Origin: Phycisphaerales bacterium
Lineage (GTDB): Bacteria; Planctomycetota; Phycisphaerae; Phycisphaerales; UBA1924
Assembly: GCA_015487555.1 (NCBI GenBank)
Contig: WFPK01000033.1
Span: forward strand, 1-34,700
Length of the DNA stretch: 34,700 bases
Direction of reading: 5' to 3'
Part shown: piece after piece, positions 32,280 to 34,700 of the stretch
How the letters are laid out: every line of letters begins with the position of its first letter
How positions within the stretch are numbered: position 1 is the stretch's first letter
Position numbers and translations under genes: made by a program
Notes under the pieces: model-generated
What the model was told of the DNA's origin: nothing
The model's database searches: none
Seen by the model: the letters and a program-made list of their open reading frames with translations, nothing else

Positions 32280-33797
32280 TTACGCGACCGAAATCTTCTG
32301 CACGGCTTTCCCCATCGTCGGGATGTACCGCGCGATCTGCTCAAGCACCGCTTTGCGCGAATGGCTTGCCCGCGCCGAGTCCATGCACTCGATCATCGCG
32401 TCGATTGTCGCGGGTTCGACATCGGTGCCGTCGTCGAGGGCGTAGATGCCGGGATGAGTTGTCCGCTCCAACCCTTCCGCATCATAACTCAACTGCTCAT
32501 GCAGCTTCTCGCCTGGACGCGCACCGGTCAAAATCACAGGCACAGACCTCGGCGAGCATCCCGCCCCCATCGGCTGACCGATCACGGCTTCGTACCCACA
32601 GGCGCGGATAAACCGACGCGCGAGCCCGAAGATATTGATCGGCTCGCCCATATCGAGCACGAAGACCTCGCCCGATGGATTCTCATCGAGCCCCGACATC
32701 GCACCGGCTTGCAAAACCAAGGTCGCTGCTTCAGGAATCGTCATAAAATACCGCGTCATCCGCTCATCCGTCACCGTCACCGGGCGACCCGCAGCAATCT
32801 GATCCGCCCAGATCGGCAAGACCGAGCACGCCGAGCCGAGCACATTGCCAAAGCGCACCATGCTCAGCTTCGTTTGTATCCCGCTCATCTTCGCCAGCGA
32901 TTGCACATACATCTCGGCGAGCCGTTTGGTCGCGCCCATCACATTCACCGGGTTCACCGCCTTATCCGAAGAAATCAGCACGAATCGCTCAACACCGATG
33001 GCCACACTCGCATCAGCGATGGATTTAGTCCCAAACACATTGTTCGTCACCGCGTGCGATGGATGATCCTCCATCAGTGGCACATGCTTATGGGCAGCTG
33101 CATGAATCACAACATCAGGCTGATACCGTTCGAGCAAACTCAAAGTCCGCGAAGCATCGACCACATCGTGCAAGACCGCCACACGCTCGATATTGGGGAA
33201 CGATTCCTTGAGCTGACGATCCACCTCGAAGAGCGCATTCTCCGCCCGTTCCATCAGCACGATCTTCGCTGGCGAAAATGTAGCGACTTGCCGAACCAAC
33301 TCGGACCCGATCGACCCGCCCGCACCCGTCACCAGCACCGTCTTGCCCGTCAGCGTCGCGCCGACCAACTCGCGATCAATCGAATGCGCCTCGCGCCCGA
33401 CCAACTTGGCCAGATCAATCCTCGGCGACCCAACCGCCATCTGAGAAAGAGGCATCGGCGAAACGGCAACCTGCGGGGCGCAACTCAAAAGTTCATCCAT
33501 CGGAGGCACAAACCGCTCCACCACCCCCGCCCGATGCAACGAAATACTGATCTCGCGCCACATCGAACGATGCGACGCTGGCAGCGTCACAATCGCGCTG
33601 GTGATCTCATGGGTGGCGCACACCCCGATCAGATCATCGACCGAACCAAGCACCGGCACGCCTTCGATCGAGGCTTTGCCTGTTTCATCCACCAACACTG
33701 CCCCAACCACCTCAGGCGAGGTGTCCAAAGCAGCCAACTGACGAATCACAAGCGAGCAGGCTTGGAGCGTCCCAACAAGAAGCGATCGTTCTGACAT
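32280..33797 (-). CDS. Nucleotide-sugar 4,6-dehydratase (FlaA1/PglF/WbpM group) lacking the membrane anchor
   Basis: The 505-residue protein has an N-terminal sensing-like Rossmann domain (about 5-100: LLVGTLQACSLV, GAVLVDETGKASIEGVPVLG) and a C-terminal SDR domain with NAD site GAGGSIG (158-164). The catalytic set SDKA (277-280) with MGATK (M287, K291) has methionine replacing the SDR tyrosine, as in PglF and WbpM. It makes UDP-4-keto-6-deoxy sugars for surface glycans. PglF and WbpM carry four N-terminal helices; this protein has none, so it should be soluble. The frame extends to 33854, but MSERSLLVG at 33797 fits a fold start and AGG lies upstream. Its start diverges from ruvA. Confidence 0.92.
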   Translation of the reverse strand: MSERSLLVGTLQACSLVIRQLAALDTSPEVVGAVLVDETGKASIEGVPVLGSVDDLIGVCATHEITSAIVTLPASHRSMWREISISLHRAGVVERFVPPMDELLSCAPQVAVSPMPLSQMAVGSPRIDLAKLVGREAHSIDRELVGATLTGKTVLVTGAGGSIGSELVRQVATFSPAKIVLMERAENALFEVDRQLKESFPNIERVAVLHDVVDASRTLSLLERYQPDVVIHAAAHKHVPLMEDHPSHAVTNNVFGTKSIADASVAIGVERFVLISSDKAVNPVNVMGATKRLAEMYVQSLAKMSGIQTKLSMVRFGNVLGSACSVLPIWADQIAAGRPVTVTDERMTRYFMTIPEAATLVLQAGAMSGLDENPSGEVFVLDMGEPINIFGLARRFIRACGYEAVIGQPMGAGCSPRSVPVILTGARPGEKLHEQLSYDAEGLERTTHPGIYALDDGTDVEPATIDAMIECMDSARASHSRKAVLEQIARYIPTMGKAVQKISVA

Positions 33798-33888
33798 ACC
33801 TGACCTATCGACCAGATCGCCCGAAACATACCGCTTTTCAGGCGCAATGGGCAATCCCTGCGCTCAAATCCGGGTATCCTCTGTCCAT

Positions 33889-34539
33889 ATGCTCACCAGA
33901 CTCGCTGCCAAGCTCGAATCCATCACCGAAGGCGCCATCACCACGGCCACCCTTGCTCCAACCCCGGGCATTGCGATCGAAGTCTTGATCCCCGCATACC
34001 TTGCGCGCGAGCTTGAGCCTCAGATCGGCACCGAAATCACCCTCCACACCCACCTCTATCTCGAATCCCAAGGGCAAGGCACCAGTTTCATCCCCCGGCT
34101 CATCGGGTTCGGAACCATCGCCGATCGCAGTTTTTTCGAAGTCTTCACCACCGTCAAAGGCGTCGGATCCAAAAAAGCACTCCGCGCGATGGTCGAACCC
34201 CCATCCACCATCGCCTCGGCCATCATCAGCAAAGACGCCAAAGCACTCACCAAACTCCCCGAAATCGGCAAACGCACCGCCGAGACGATCATCGCCCAGC
34301 TCACCGGCAAAGTCGAAAGGTTCGCAGGCGACGCCATCCTCAACCCCGACACCCCTCAGCCCGCCAGCTACATCGAACACCCCACCTTGCCCCCCGCCGC
34401 CATCGAAGCTGTCGCAGCCTTGGTCGCCTTGGGCGAACAACGCACCAATGCCGAGCAAAAGGTGCAGTTGGCCCTCACAAGGACAAATCCCGATGCCGAT
34501 GTTGATACCATTGTCGGTGCCGTCTTTGCGGGGCGGTAG
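33889..34539 (+). CDS. ruvA: Holliday junction branch-migration protein RuvA
   Basis: The 216-residue protein binds four-way DNA junctions and loads RuvB. The OB-fold start (MLTRLAAKLESITE), helix-hairpin-helix elements TVKGVGSKKALRAM and LPEIGKRTAETIIAQL and the C-terminal RuvB-binding domain (AIEAVAALVALG) are all present. The ATG at 33889 fits the family; the frame is open 14 codons further but those overlap the divergent dehydratase region. ruvB and ruvC are not in view, although ruvA is often beside them. A palindromic repeat follows its stop. Confidence 0.95.
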   Translation: MLTRLAAKLESITEGAITTATLAPTPGIAIEVLIPAYLARELEPQIGTEITLHTHLYLESQGQGTSFIPRLIGFGTIADRSFFEVFTTVKGVGSKKALRAMVEPPSTIASAIISKDAKALTKLPEIGKRTAETIIAQLTGKVERFAGDAILNPDTPQPASYIEHPTLPPAAIEAVAALVALGEQRTNAEQKVQLALTRTNPDADVDTIVGAVFAGR

Positions 34540-34554
34540 ATTGTCCCGCTCCCC

Positions 34555-34583
34555 GGTGGCCCGGCTCGGCGAGCCGGGCCACC
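34555..34583. repeat. Palindromic repeat GTGGCCCGGCTCG family, copy 3
   Basis: The 13-base arms ggtggcccggctc and gagccgggccacc flank the three bases ggc: a single compact unit of the family seen at 1194-1270 and 15210-15324. It separates ruvA from the next gene. Confidence 0.88.
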
Positions 34584-34597
34584 CCCAAGGATTCCCC

Positions 34598-34700
34598 ATG
34601 CGCTACTCAATGATTATGGCTGGCGGCTCAGGCACTCGGCTCTGGCCCATGTCCCGTGATGGGCAACCCAAGCAGCTCATCAAGTTCATCCATAAGGATG
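34598..34700 (+). CDS. manC: Mannose-1-phosphate guanylyltransferase, N-terminal part (runs off the window)
   Basis: Only the first 34 residues are in view. They contain MIMAGGSGTRLWPMSR and the following QPKQLI, the nucleotide-binding start of sugar-phosphate nucleotidylyltransferases of the ManC/CpsB type, which make GDP-mannose from mannose-1-phosphate and GTP. The PMSR and PKQLI forms are typical of ManC rather than glucose-1-phosphate enzymes. The ATG at 34598 is preceded by AAGG. It fits with the nearby nucleotide-sugar dehydratase for surface polysaccharide synthesis. Confidence 0.85.
   Translation, partial: MRYSMIMAGGSGTRLWPMSRDGQPKQLIKFIHKD

Noticed and set aside
33847-33888. Longer start for ruvA
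   Set aside because: The extra 14 residues are unlike RuvA N-termini, which begin at the MLTRLAAKLE-type strand.

Overview
The window looks like part of the chromosome of a planctomycete, most likely a Phycisphaerae/Phycisphaerales-type bacterium. This is an inference from gene content: moderately high GC, an exported protein with a PEP-CTERM-like tail (VPTPGT, hydrophobic helix, arginine run), a planctomycete-style pseudopilin, a bacterial GH3 protein, a lipid-A-type N-terminal-domain protein, short exported proteins of unknown function and many palindromic intergenic repeats. Most genes are housekeeping or envelope genes. No phage, IS transposase, CRISPR array or rRNA was seen.

Layout. 1-410 is a 144-bp perfect inverted repeat around a low-complexity loop; its left arm duplicates the 3' end of the family 2 glycosyltransferase at 337-1179. 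Next on the minus strand come an FKBP-type prolyl isomerase and a short RecQ helicase. Reading away from recQ, 3168-6943 is the most interesting unit: a sigma70-like promoter, a cobalamin (B12) riboswitch, then an exported PEP-CTERM-type protein, an exported PQQ-type beta-propeller and a pseudopilin, the last two overlapping by 4 nt. I read it as a candidate B12-controlled cell-surface operon. No TonB receptor or ABC importer is adjacent.

7041-10102 (minus strand) is lepA followed by a zeta-toxin-like kinase, a 79-aa partner and a small membrane protein. The kinase pair is bracketed by 53-nt direct repeats of the lepA 3' end, as if a two-gene cassette had been inserted there. The kinase has an in-frame TAA. 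10183-19830 holds a glycine-zipper lipoprotein, a large exported protein, a BatA/vWA membrane protein overlapping rlmE, a 2Fe-2S ferredoxin, a glycosyltransferase/LAB_N pair, two unrecognised genes and a MoxR ATPase.

19857-20065 is a complete small unit: promoter, tRNA-Cys(GCA) with an unusually long variable arm, and intrinsic terminator. Beyond it lie an exported two-repeat protein, a stand-alone nuoH, an alpha/beta-hydrolase-GH3 pair, a LolD/LolC-E-type ABC exporter, an M1-type metallopeptidase lipoprotein, a ComM/YifB AAA protein, a membrane-anchor-less nucleotide-sugar 4,6-dehydratase, ruvA and the start of a mannose-1-phosphate guanylyltransferase gene.

At least four families of palindromic intergenic repeats recur through the window. 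Two of them show paired (compensatory) base changes between copies, so the hairpin itself seems to be what is maintained.
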